A stretch of 64,000 bases of DNA from Actinomycetota bacterium (GTDB lineage Bacteria > Actinomycetota > Actinomycetes > Actinomycetales > Microbacteriaceae). Both the position numbers and the translations under genes were made by a program. Below, in pieces: positions 9,110 through 17,636 of the stretch (position 1 is the first letter of the stretch; each line of letters begins with the position of its first letter). Where the stretch lies: NCBI GenBank assembly GCA_020160915.1, contig JAIUPK010000003.1:434001-498000 (forward strand), read 5' to 3'. Below the pieces are notes generated by a model. The model made no database searches and was not told the origin of the DNA. It was given only the letters and a program-made list of their open reading frames with translations.

Positions 9110-9409
9110 TGCGAGAACCGTTGCCCAGGTCGGCGGAGCGCCGCGCCGCGGCGCGATCCAGCACTCCCGCCACCTGCACCCGGAGGCTGATAACGATACC
9201 CGACGCCGCAGGAACGGCCGACAGCGCAGCTGTCCCCGTTTCCGACTCACTTCCGTTCATACTGGGACTCCTCTGGGCCGCGCGGAGACCAGCGCCGACC
9301 GAGGCGCGCGACGTCTACTCAGTGAACCCGTGTGAGCACCACTCATTACGACTGTCGCCGAAAGGCTAGCGTAGGTCGCGCACTCCTTGCGACGGCGGCG
9401 GGCGTGCGG
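9110..9409. other. Intergenic stretch without a supported gene
   Basis: About 300 bases between a membrane-protein gene and the 3' end of the cyclase-family gene. Open frames here have poor codon character. The one notable element is a perfect 14-bp palindrome, CGCGCCGCGGCGCG at 9142-9155, about 33 bases upstream of the membrane-protein start. I see no convincing promoter, RNA or gene. Confidence 0.5.
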
Positions 9410-10309
9410 CTAGAGCAGGGCGAACGCGCGCACCGTGAAGGTGCCGAGGCCCTCCCACGCCGGAGGCGCCGCCGTGAAGCGGGCGCCGCTCGGCGGGAGC
9501 TCGCCGAGGTTCGCGAGGTGCTCCACCACGTGCACGCCCGCCGCGAGCAGACCGGTGTGCACGGGTCGCTCCCCGCCGCTCTCGGTGTCGTCGATGTTCA
9601 GCGAGTCGATGCCTACGAGGAGGGCTCCGGAGTCGCGAAGGTAGTCGGCTGCGTCGTGAGTGAGGTACGGAGCCCCCGCGAGATACTCGGCGGTGCCGAA
9701 GTGACGATCCCATCCGGTGTGCACGAGCACCGCCGCCCCGGACACGTCGCGGTCGAAGAACACGGACGCGGGGATGCCTCGGCTGGTGGCATCCGTCAGG
9801 TGGAAGACCTCGGCGGGCAGGTCGACGAGGGTGGCGAGGTCTAGCCCGGCCAGGTCGGTGCCGCCCTCGTAGCGGTGGTACGGAGCGTCGAGGTAGGTGC
9901 CCGTGTTGCCGATCATCGTGATGATGTCCATCGCGAATTCGGTGCCCGGCGCGTACTTTGCCCGCGAATCGGCGTAGGTGAGATGCGGCGTCACCACCGG
10001 TGCTGGCAACCCCGGGTAGGTGACGAGCCCCGCCCGGATGACATGGCTGAGATCCACGACACGACGCGCGGCGCCGTCGACTCGGGTCTGAATCCCGCGG
10101 GAGCCCCGGTGCGCCTCCTCGACGACAGAGAACCCGGACAGTCGCACGGCCCCGACGAGCGCCAGCCCCAGATGCTGCACGAACAGCCGACCGACCTCGG
10201 CCTCGGTCACGTCTGCCGAGGGCAGGTCGAGCCGGAAGCCCTCCGCAGTCAAGGAACCACCGTTGACGAACTCGACGACGGCATCGAAATGGGCACGGTA
10301 GTCAGGCAC
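9410..10309 (-). CDS. Cyclase-family (kynurenine formamidase-like) hydrolase with extra N-terminal domain
   Basis: Member of the metal-dependent cyclase/formamidase superfamily, which hydrolyses amides or cyclic esters. The family core starts near residue 83 (VVDLSHVIRAGLVTYPGLPAP) and continues with FAMDIITMIGNTGTYLDAPYH and AVLVHTGWDRHFGT. The usual metal motif is HxGTHxDxPxH; here the two leading histidines are replaced (NTGTYLDAPYH), leaving the aspartate and last histidine, so metal binding or substrate may differ. The first 80 residues form an extra region of unknown role. The start overlaps the end of the upstream permease gene by 8 bases, so both are one transcription unit and the hydrolase substrate may be what the permease imports. 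Confidence 0.75.
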   Translation of the reverse strand: MPDYRAHFDAVVEFVNGGSLTAEGFRLDLPSADVTEAEVGRLFVQHLGLALVGAVRLSGFSVVEEAHRGSRGIQTRVDGAARRVVDLSHVIRAGLVTYPGLPAPVVTPHLTYADSRAKYAPGTEFAMDIITMIGNTGTYLDAPYHRYEGGTDLAGLDLATLVDLPAEVFHLTDATSRGIPASVFFDRDVSGAAVLVHTGWDRHFGTAEYLAGAPYLTHDAADYLRDSGALLVGIDSLNIDDTESGGERPVHTGLLAAGVHVVEHLANLGELPPSGARFTAAPPAWEGLGTFTVRAFALL

Positions 10310-11591
10310 GGGTTCTCCTCTTGACGACGGTCACGATCAGGGCCACCACGGCGAGCGCCGCAGGGAATACGAGGTTGGCTCCGGCGAGCACGAGCAACCC
10401 GGCGACGAGCACGACCGAGACGACGGCCATCCACCAGCCTGCGGAGAAGCGGTCGAGCAGGCGCACCGCGGCGACCATGCCGAGCGCGTAGACCGCCACC
10501 ATGCTCGAGGTGTGGATGAGGATGAACGGCGTCAGGTCGTAGCCTCGCCAGGTGAGCAGAGCGAAGTAGCTCAGCTCGATCACCGTGACCAGCGCGAGTC
10601 CCCGGCGCGGCACTCGGCCCGGTTCGGCGCCCTTCGCGAACCAGCGCGGCAGGTGGCCGTCACGGCCCAGGGATGCCGCGAGGTTTCCGAACGCCGGAAC
10701 GTACGCGTTCAGCACGCCGATGGCGACCACCGCGGCGATCACGGCGACCACCACGGGACCGACCCCGGGAGCAGTGACGGATACGAGGTCGATGAGTGGC
10801 ACCCTGCCTCCGCGTGTCGGGGTGGTCGACACGCCCACCGTCACGATCTGCAGCGAGAGGTAGGCCGCACCGACGACGACGATGGCGACGGCTGTTGCGA
10901 TCGGGATGGTTCGACGCGGCGATCGGAATTCTCCAGCGATGTGGGTGACCGCCTCCCAGCCGGCGAACGCCCAGACGAACAGGCTGATCGCCAGGGCGAC
11001 GCCCGACCAGCCGTGCGGCAGGAACGGCTGGAAGTTGGCCGGCTGCACGGCGGGGGCGGTGACCGCGACCACCCCGACCACGACCACCACGAGCAGCCCC
11101 GTGAGGGCGAGCTGCACCGACCCGCTCACCCGCAGGCCGAAGAAGCTGATCGTGAGCGGGACGATCAGGAAGGCGAGCGCCGCGAACGGCACGACGGTGC
11201 GGTCAGCACCCAGAGCGGCGACGAGGTACTCCGCGCCGAGGGTCGCCACGACCGGCGAGCCGAACTGCACGCCGAAGAAGAACCAGTAGCCGGCCATTCG
11301 GGCGGCGGTCGGTCCGAGGGCGAGTCGCACGAACGTGGCCACCCCGCCCGCGTCGGGGAATCGTGCCGCGAGAGCAGCGAAGGTTCCGGCGAGGGGGATG
11401 GAGAGTGCGAGCACGACGGCGACGGCGACGATCGAGGCGGGCCCCGCGGCATCCGCGGCAAGACCCGGCAGCACCAGGATGCCCGTGCCGAGCACCGCGG
11501 CGATGTACAGGGCGGAGGCCTGCACGACACCGAGTCGACCTTCGGGTGCGGTCGGCGCAGTCGTGCTGCTGGGCGCTGCGTCGGTGGTCAC
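10302..11591 (-). CDS. APC-family amino acid permease
   Basis: Integral membrane transporter of the amino acid-polyamine-organocation superfamily with about twelve hydrophobic helices. The first helix carries the family glycine string ALYIAAVLGTGILVLPG, where the backbone contacts the substrate amino group. The GTG at 11591 gives 429 residues, a normal length, and removes a cysteine/histidine-rich stretch that would not fit a cytoplasmic N-terminus. The adjoining cyclase-family hydrolase gene overlaps its 3' end, suggesting joint uptake and hydrolysis of an amino-acid derivative. The substrate cannot be named. Confidence 0.82.
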   Translation of the reverse strand: MTTDAAPSSTTAPTAPEGRLGVVQASALYIAAVLGTGILVLPGLAADAAGPASIVAVAVVLALSIPLAGTFAALAARFPDAGGVATFVRLALGPTAARMAGYWFFFGVQFGSPVVATLGAEYLVAALGADRTVVPFAALAFLIVPLTISFFGLRVSGSVQLALTGLLVVVVVGVVAVTAPAVQPANFQPFLPHGWSGVALAISLFVWAFAGWEAVTHIAGEFRSPRRTIPIATAVAIVVVGAAYLSLQIVTVGVSTTPTRGGRVPLIDLVSVTAPGVGPVVVAVIAAVVAIGVLNAYVPAFGNLAASLGRDGHLPRWFAKGAEPGRVPRRGLALVTVIELSYFALLTWRGYDLTPFILIHTSSMVAVYALGMVAAVRLLDRFSAGWWMAVVSVVLVAGLLVLAGANLVFPAALAVVALIVTVVKRRTRA

Positions 11592-11654
11592 TCCCCCATC
11601 ATGGCAGTGGCAGTAACGCTGTGTCTTGCGATAAACCGACACGGCACGGCAACA

Positions 11655-13556
11655 TCACGCCAGCGGCTTGGTGAGGTCGTAGAAGCGGATGCCGCCCATC
11701 GTGATCGGCGTGTAATTGGTCGTCACCCAGTCGCTGATCTTGGCGGATGACGATGATCCACCATTCGAGTGATTGACCGGGCTCACCACGTACCAGTGGA
11801 TCTCGCCCGCCCGTACGTACTTCTCAAACTGCGCCAGCGTCGGCGACGGGTCGCTTCCGTTGAAGCCGCCGATCGGCATCACCGGGTAGCCCGTAGCGAG
11901 CTGGAACCCCGCGGCAACGTTGGAGCCGGTCGCCGCAGCCATCCACCTGTACTTGTCGGCGCCGGTGGCGAGAGTCGCGGCGAGCGACGGGCCGATGTGT
12001 GCCGAGTCGAGCAGGTTGCCCGCGGCCGCTGCTGTGGGCCGCAGCGGAGAATTCGGCGGGCTGCCGGGCTGCATCACCGTGACGGCGGTCGCCGACGCCG
12101 GCGTGCCGGGCAGCGTGACGCCGTTGCTGGTCATCGCCCCGCCCGGACCAGCGGTCACGATCGCCCCGCGATGAGTGGTGACCATGGTGACTGCCGTGAA
12201 ACCCACCGGCGCCAGGAGGAGGCTCGCTAGACCCACGGATGCCGCAACCGACCGAACCCCGCGGCCGCTGCGCGGCACGAGCAGCACGACCGCCGCCGCT
12301 GTCGCGACCCCGAGGACAACCCAGCGCACCCACGGCTCCCAGCTGCCGCTGCGCAGCAGCAGCTCGAACGCCCAGGCCGCACTCCCCACGAGAATGACGG
12401 CCATGACGGCGCGAACCCAGGCGATGCTGCGGCGGTGCCACAGCATCCCGACACCGATGGCGAAGCTGCCCGCGAGCGATGGTGCGAGCGCGACCGTGTA
12501 GTAGGCGTGGAAGATCCCGGCCATGAAGCTGAAGGCGAGCGCCGTGAGGATGAGCGTTCCGCCGAGCAGCAGCACGGTCGCGCGGGTCGCCGAGGTGCGG
12601 GGCAGCGGACGCATGAACCACAGCGAGAGGCCGATCATGACGAGGGCGGCGAACATGAGCCAGGTGATCTGCGCTCCGATGTCTCCGCTGAACAGCCGGT
12701 CGATGCCGGTGTAGCCCCAGTGCATGACACCGCCGTGCGTCACGCTCCCGACCTCGTGTCCGGTGAGGCGTCCGAGCCCGTTGTAGCCGAAGGTCAACTC
12801 GAGGAAGTCGTTGGTCTGGGATCCGCCGATGTAGGGGCGCATCGAGGCGGGCGTCAGTTCGACGATCGCGACCCACCATCCTGCCGAGACGAGCACGGCC
12901 CCGAGCGCCGCGAACAGGTGGCCGACCCGTGTGCGCAGAGCGATCGGTGCGGCGTAGAGGTAGACGGCCGCGAACACCGGGAGCACGAGGAACGCCTGGA
13001 GTTGCTTGGTGAGGAAGGCGAAGCCGACCATCACACCGGCCCAGATCACCCACCGGATGCGCCCGGACTCGACTCCCCGAAGCACGAAGTAGGTGCCGAG
13101 CGTCAGCAGCAGCACGAGCAGGGCGTCGGGGTTGTTGTAGCGGAACATCAGTGCCGCCACCGGAGTGACGGCGAACGTGAATCCGGCCAGCAGCGCGACC
13201 TGCGCCGGGAACCGACGGCGCACAATCGCGTAGACGACGAGCGTCGTCGCGATGCCCATGAGCGCGTCGGGCAGCAGGATGGCGAACGGGCTGAGCCCGA
13301 ACAGTCGCACCGAGATCGCCATGAGCCAGAGGCTCGCGGGCGGCTTGTCGACGGTGATCGAATTCGCGGCGTCTGAGGAGCCGAAGAAGAACGACTCGAG
13401 GTTGGTCGACCCCGCCTGCACCGCTGCGGAGTAGAACGGGTTGGCCCAGCCGTCCACGCCGAGGTCGACGAGGAAGATGATCGCGGCGACCCCGATGAGG
13501 CCCAGCAGGGCGGGGCGCTCCCAGCGCGGGGCATCCGCTCGTGCCGTCAGGCTCAC
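11655..13556 (-). CDS. GT39/ArnT-like membrane glycosyltransferase
   Basis: Large integral membrane protein (633 residues, roughly 12 helices) of the dolichyl/polyprenyl-phosphate mannosyltransferase clan, which moves a sugar from a lipid carrier to an extracytoplasmic acceptor. The first loop has the expected acidic and aromatic text (GVDGWANPFYSAAVQAGS, then SFFFGSSDAANSITVDKPPA), with VDKPP highly typical of actinobacterial GT39-like proteins. The C-terminal 150 residues are a soluble extracytoplasmic domain (NSNGGSSSSA linker, ending in IRFYDLTKPLA). The GTG start at 13556 overlaps the stop of the upstream GT2-GtrA gene (GTGA), so the two are translationally coupled and likely make and use the same lipid-linked sugar. 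Confidence 0.85.
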   Translation of the reverse strand: MSLTARADAPRWERPALLGLIGVAAIIFLVDLGVDGWANPFYSAAVQAGSTNLESFFFGSSDAANSITVDKPPASLWLMAISVRLFGLSPFAILLPDALMGIATTLVVYAIVRRRFPAQVALLAGFTFAVTPVAALMFRYNNPDALLVLLLTLGTYFVLRGVESGRIRWVIWAGVMVGFAFLTKQLQAFLVLPVFAAVYLYAAPIALRTRVGHLFAALGAVLVSAGWWVAIVELTPASMRPYIGGSQTNDFLELTFGYNGLGRLTGHEVGSVTHGGVMHWGYTGIDRLFSGDIGAQITWLMFAALVMIGLSLWFMRPLPRTSATRATVLLLGGTLILTALAFSFMAGIFHAYYTVALAPSLAGSFAIGVGMLWHRRSIAWVRAVMAVILVGSAAWAFELLLRSGSWEPWVRWVVLGVATAAAVVLLVPRSGRGVRSVAASVGLASLLLAPVGFTAVTMVTTHRGAIVTAGPGGAMTSNGVTLPGTPASATAVTVMQPGSPPNSPLRPTAAAAGNLLDSAHIGPSLAATLATGADKYRWMAAATGSNVAAGFQLATGYPVMPIGGFNGSDPSPTLAQFEKYVRAGEIHWYVVSPVNHSNGGSSSSAKISDWVTTNYTPITMGGIRFYDLTKPLA

Positions 13557-14794
13557 GAGCCGAGGACCTGCTCGCGGGAGGTCAGCGGGCGACGCACCGG
13601 CTCGAGGGGCGCGTGGGTTGCCCGCGACCTGAACACCCACAGTCTCAGCAGCACGAAACGCATCACGGTGGCGCCGAGATTGGCGGCCGTGAGAACCGCG
13701 AGCTCGAGGTGCGGCCCGGCGTCAGGCCGGAACGTGTGCAGCAGAGCGAGCGAGCCCGCCGTCACCCCCCACGCCATGCCGAAGATGATGAGGCCCTGAG
13801 TGTGGTGCCACAGCGCACCCGGGCGGCCCCGAACACCGAACGTGAACCGCCGGTTCGCCCAGGTGTTGGCGACCGCCGTGATGAGCAGCGCAACGAAGTT
13901 GGCGACCTGCTCGATCATCACCCGCTCCAGGCCCAGATAGAGCAGCGCGTAGGCGATCGTCGAGAAGCCGCCGATCACTCCGAACCGCAGCACCTGCGTG
14001 AGGAAGCTCGGCGGGCGTGCCGGTTCGAACGGTTGCCGTCCCAGCTGGGCGTAGATCTGCTCCAACGGGATGCGCCCACCCACGATCGAGCGGGTGACCC
14101 GCACGAGGCCACGCAGGTCGGCCATCGCCGTCGCAACGACATCGACCTTGCTGTCCTCGTCGTCGATCCAGTCCACCGGCACCTCGTGGATGCGCAACCC
14201 GGAGCGCTCGGCGACGATCAGGAGCTCGGTATCGAAGAACCACCCGGTGTCCTGCACGTGCGGGAGGATCGCGTGGGCGGCATCCCGGCGCATCGCCTTG
14301 AAACCGCACTGGGCATCGCTGAAGTGCACGTTCATCGTGCGTCGCAGCAGCAGGTTGTAGGTGCGGGAGACGAACTCCCGCTTCGCGCCGCGCACGACCC
14401 GCGAGCCCGAACGCAGCCGACTGCCGATCGCAACATCCGAATGGCCGGACAGCAGGGGTGCGATGAGCGGCGGCAGCGCCCGTAGATCGGTGGACAGATC
14501 GACATCGACATAGGCGACCACCTCGGCCGTGGACTCCAGCCACGCCTTCTTCAACGCACGGCCGCGGCCCTTCTCGTCGAGGTGCAGCAGCTCGACCTCG
14601 GGGAACTCGGCGCTCAGACTTCGCGCGATCTCGGCCGTGCGATCAGTGCTGGCGTTGTCGGCAATGGTGATGCGCCAGTCGATCGTGAACTGCGACCGCA
14701 GGGTCGAATGCAGCACCCGCACGCTGCGCTCGAGCGACCCCTCCTCGTTGTAGACAGGGACGACGACATCAAGACCCAGCACGCGACTACTCAC
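13553..14794 (-). CDS. Polyprenyl-phosphate glycosyltransferase fused to a GtrA-like membrane domain
   Basis: Two-domain protein, 413 residues. Residues 5-235 are a GT-A-fold family 2 transferase of the dolichol-phosphate mannosyltransferase type: VVPVYNEEGSLE binds nucleotide sugar, YVDVDLSTD is the metal DxD-like motif, and SDAQCGFKAMRRD is the acceptor-side signature. Residues 265-395 form four hydrophobic helices of the GtrA family (FGVIGGFSTIAYALLYLGLE), often a lipid-sugar flippase. It thus probably makes and flips a polyprenyl-phosphate sugar, which the coupled GT39-like enzyme then uses. Role in cell-wall glycopolymer or protein glycosylation is inferred. Confidence 0.88.
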   Translation of the reverse strand: MSSRVLGLDVVVPVYNEEGSLERSVRVLHSTLRSQFTIDWRITIADNASTDRTAEIARSLSAEFPEVELLHLDEKGRGRALKKAWLESTAEVVAYVDVDLSTDLRALPPLIAPLLSGHSDVAIGSRLRSGSRVVRGAKREFVSRTYNLLLRRTMNVHFSDAQCGFKAMRRDAAHAILPHVQDTGWFFDTELLIVAERSGLRIHEVPVDWIDDEDSKVDVVATAMADLRGLVRVTRSIVGGRIPLEQIYAQLGRQPFEPARPPSFLTQVLRFGVIGGFSTIAYALLYLGLERVMIEQVANFVALLITAVANTWANRRFTFGVRGRPGALWHHTQGLIIFGMAWGVTAGSLALLHTFRPDAGPHLELAVLTAANLGATVMRFVLLRLWVFRSRATHAPLEPVRRPLTSREQVLGS

Positions 14795-14863
14795 CTAGCG
14801 ACTGTCACTCCATGCGCTGGACGCCAGCCCCGGATTGCCTATGGCTGGGCTGTGAGTGTGGGG

Positions 14864-16021
14864 CTACAGCCGGTCGAGAGCACCCAGGACATCGGCGGTC
14901 AGGTCGGCGGCGTCCTCGATACCCACCGACAGCCGCACGACGTTGTCGGGAACCTCCAGCGCCGTGCCCTTCACCGAGGCGTGGGTCATCTCCGCCGGGT
15001 AGCCGATGAGCGACTCGACACCACCCAAGGACTCGGCGAGCTGGAAGAGCTCAGTTCCCTCGGCGAACGCCTTGGCCTTCGCAGCCCCGCCGGAGACGGC
15101 GACCGAGATCATGCCGCCGAACGCCTTCATCTGGCGCGCGGCCAGCTCGTGGCCGGGGTGCTCTGGCAGGCCCGGGTAGTAGACGGCATCCAGCTTCGGA
15201 TGCCCGACCAGGGCCTCCGCGATCGTCTGCGCGTTGGAGGAGTGGCGGTCGAGACGCACCGCGAGAGTCTTGATTCCTCGCACGGTGAGCCAGGCATCCA
15301 TCGGTGACGACACGGCACCGACACCGAACTGAAGGAAGCCGATCTTCTCGGCCAGCTCGGGGTTGTCGACGATGAGGGCGCCACCGAGCACGTCGGAGTG
15401 GCCCCCCAGATACTTGGTGGTCGAGTGCACGACGACGTCCGCGCCCAGCTCGAGCGGACGCTGCAGGTAGGGCGACGCGAACGTGTTGTCGACGACGACA
15501 AGCGCGCCCGCCGCGTGCCCGATCTCGGCGAGCGCGGCGATGTCGCTGATCTTCATGAGCGGGTTGGACGGCGTCTCGACCCACAGCACGTGGGTCGCGT
15601 CCGGCCTGATCGCGTGACGCACGGCGTCGAGATCGCTCATGTCGACGGTCGAGATCGACACGCCCCACGGCACGAAGACCCGGCTCACCAGCCGGTGGGT
15701 TCCGCCGTAGACGTCATTGCCCATGATGATGTGGTCGCCGGGGTGCAGCACCGCGCGCAGCAGGGTGTCCTCCGCGGCGAGACCCGACGCGAAGCTGTAG
15801 GCGTGGCTGCCCCCCTCGAGCGAGGCGAGCAGGGTCTGCAGCGAGTCGCGCGTGGGGTTGCCGCCGCGGGCGTATTCGTAGCCGCCGCGGAAGCCGCCGA
15901 TGCCGTCCTGCACGAAGGTCGACGTCATGTAGATCGGGGGAACCACCGCACCGGTCGTGGGGTCGAACTCCTGGCCGGCGCGGATGGCGCGGGTGGGGAA
16001 GGCGTACTGCTCGTCGCTCAT
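14864..16021 (-). CDS. metB: Cystathionine gamma-synthase
   Basis: Pyridoxal-phosphate enzyme of the Cys/Met metabolism family, 385 residues. The PLP-binding lysine lies in [12 protein letters not shown], and [22 protein letters not shown] and [13 protein letters not shown] are characteristic. It should condense an activated homoserine with cysteine, or, as in actinobacteria with a CBS partner, may act as cystathionine gamma-lyase in the reverse direction. The gene lies 25 bases downstream of cystathionine beta-synthase on the same strand, so both are likely one transsulfuration operon; this pairing makes a lyase role as plausible as a synthase role. Confidence 0.88.
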   Translation of the reverse strand: MSDEQYAFPTRAIRAGQEFDPTTGAVVPPIYMTSTFVQDGIGGFRGGYEYARGGNPTRDSLQTLLASLEGGSHAYSFASGLAAEDTLLRAVLHPGDHIIMGNDVYGGTHRLVSRVFVPWGVSISTVDMSDLDAVRHAIRPDATHVLWVETPSNPLMKISDIAALAEIGHAAGALVVVDNTFASPYLQRPLELGADVVVHSTTKYLGGHSDVLGGALIVDNPELAEKIGFLQFGVGAVSSPMDAWLTVRGIKTLAVRLDRHSSNAQTIAEALVGHPKLDAVYYPGLPEHPGHELAARQMKAFGGMISVAVSGGAAKAKAFAEGTELFQLAESLGGVESLIGYPAEMTHASVKGTALEVPDNVVRLSVGIEDAADLTADVLGALDRL

Positions 16022-16046
16022 GATGGCTCTCGTTGCTGGGGTTGGA

Positions 16047-17411
16047 TCAGGTGCTCAGGAAGGCGAGCAGGTCGTGCCGGGTTACCACGGCGGCGGGCTT
16101 GCCGTCGCTGGTCACGAGCAGGGCGTCCGACTTGGTGAGCGCTTCGCGCGCCGTCTCGACTGAGTCCTGCATACCGATCAAACCGAGCGGAGGGCCCACG
16201 AATTCCGCGAGGGCATCGGTGAGCTGGGCGCGGCCGCTGAACACCGCGTCGATCAGGGCGCGCTCGTCGATCGAGCCGACGACCTCGCCCATCACAACGG
16301 GGGGTTCCGCCGTCAGTACCGGCATCTGGGAGATGTCGTACTGGCGCATCTTGTCGATGGTGTGACGCACGGTGTCGCTGGGGTGCACGTGCACGAGTCC
16401 AGCCAGGTCGGTGTTCTTCGTGCCCACCATGTCGGCGACCGTGCGATCGTCGCCGGCCGACAGGAATCCGTAGGAGCGCATCCACTTGTCGTTGAAGATC
16501 TTGCCGAGGTAGCCGCGGCCGCCGTCGGGCAGCAGGATCACCATGACGTCGTCGGGGCCGAGGTCCCGGGCCGCCTTGAGACCGGATGCCACGGCCAACC
16601 CACTGGAGCCGCCCACGAGCAGCCCCTCCTCGCGCGCCAGCCGCCGGGTGAACTCGAAGGACTCAGCATCCGATGACGCAATGATCTCGTCGACCACGCT
16701 GGGGTCGTAGGCGGTCGGCCAGAAGTCCTCGCCGACGCCCTCGACGAGGTAGGGGCGCCCGGTGCCGCCCGAGTAGACCGAGCCCTCGGGGTCGGCACCG
16801 ATGATGCGCACCGCGCCGTTCGAGACCTCCTTGAGGTACTTGCCGACGCCCGAGATCGTGCCGCCCGTTCCGACGCCGGCAACGAAGTGCGTGACCTTGC
16901 CCTCGGTATCGCGCCAGACCTCGGGACCGGTGGTCTCGTAGTGGCTGAGCGGCCCGTTGGGGTTGGAGTACTGGTTGGGCTTGAACGCTCCGGGGATGTC
17001 ACGGGCGAGGCGATCGCTCACGCTGTAGTACGACTCGGGACTCTCCGGAGCGACCGCCGTGGGCGTCACGACGATCTCCGCCCCATAGGCCGTCAGCACG
17101 TTGCGCTTGTCTTCGCCGACCTTGTCGGGAAGTACGAACACGCAGCGGTAGCCGCGCTGCTGGGCAACCAGTGCCAGCCCGATGCCCGTGTTTCCACTCG
17201 TCGGCTCGACGATCGTGCCGCCGGGCTTCAGCAGACCTTTGGCCTCGGCGTCGTCGATGATGCGGGTCGCGATGCGATCCTTCGAGGAGCCGCCGGGGTT
17301 GAGGTATTCCACCTTGACGAGCACCGTCGCGGCGATGCCGTCCGTCACGCGGTTCAGGCGCACGAGCGGGGTGTTGCCGACGAGGTCGGTGACTGTGTTG
17401 GCGTACTTCAT
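16047..17411 (-). CDS. Cystathionine beta-synthase with CBS domain pair
   Basis: Fold-type II PLP enzyme that joins serine (or acetylserine) and homocysteine into cystathionine. Residues 1-310 form the catalytic core, with the PLP lysine in NPGGSSKDRIA, the substrate loop EPTSGNTGIGLA and the phosphate-binding GVGTGGTISGVGKYL. The C-terminal 120 residues hold two CBS modules (YDISQMPVL, then ALLVTSDGKPAAVVTRHDLLAFL), which may sense an adenosine nucleotide or S-adenosylmethionine. 454 residues matches the actinobacterial enzyme. No heme-binding N-terminal extension is present. It precedes metB in the same operon. Confidence 0.9.
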   Translation of the reverse strand: MKYANTVTDLVGNTPLVRLNRVTDGIAATVLVKVEYLNPGGSSKDRIATRIIDDAEAKGLLKPGGTIVEPTSGNTGIGLALVAQQRGYRCVFVLPDKVGEDKRNVLTAYGAEIVVTPTAVAPESPESYYSVSDRLARDIPGAFKPNQYSNPNGPLSHYETTGPEVWRDTEGKVTHFVAGVGTGGTISGVGKYLKEVSNGAVRIIGADPEGSVYSGGTGRPYLVEGVGEDFWPTAYDPSVVDEIIASSDAESFEFTRRLAREEGLLVGGSSGLAVASGLKAARDLGPDDVMVILLPDGGRGYLGKIFNDKWMRSYGFLSAGDDRTVADMVGTKNTDLAGLVHVHPSDTVRHTIDKMRQYDISQMPVLTAEPPVVMGEVVGSIDERALIDAVFSGRAQLTDALAEFVGPPLGLIGMQDSVETAREALTKSDALLVTSDGKPAAVVTRHDLLAFLST

Positions 17412-17525
17412 GGTCTGGCCAATCTACCAGCGGGATGCGCGGTGTTACCTGGGCCGCCCGCGCTCGCCGGGCGCCATTCGCCGTTCAGGAGACCGCTGCA
17501 ACACGCCGCGCGGACAGAAGCCGAC

Positions 17526-17625
17526 ACACGCGTGTCGCGCGGATCTCCTGATCCGCGAACGGCGGGAGGGGGGTGGGGGCGGAAGGGGGGTGGGGCGGCA
17601 GGGGTGGGCGCGGGCGGCGGGATGC
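17526..17625. other. Intergenic G-rich tract and palindromes upstream of cystathionine beta-synthase
   Basis: The 225-base gap between the channel gene and cystathionine beta-synthase holds a perfect 10-bp palindrome (ACACGCGTGT, 17526-17535), an interrupted inverted repeat (CGCCGTTCAGGAGA around 17479-17492 against 17544-17564), and from about 17564 to 17622 an extremely G-rich plus strand with at least five runs of three or more G. The tract could form a G-quadruplex on the plus strand. Confidence 0.5.
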
Positions 17626-17636
17626 CACGTTGCGCG

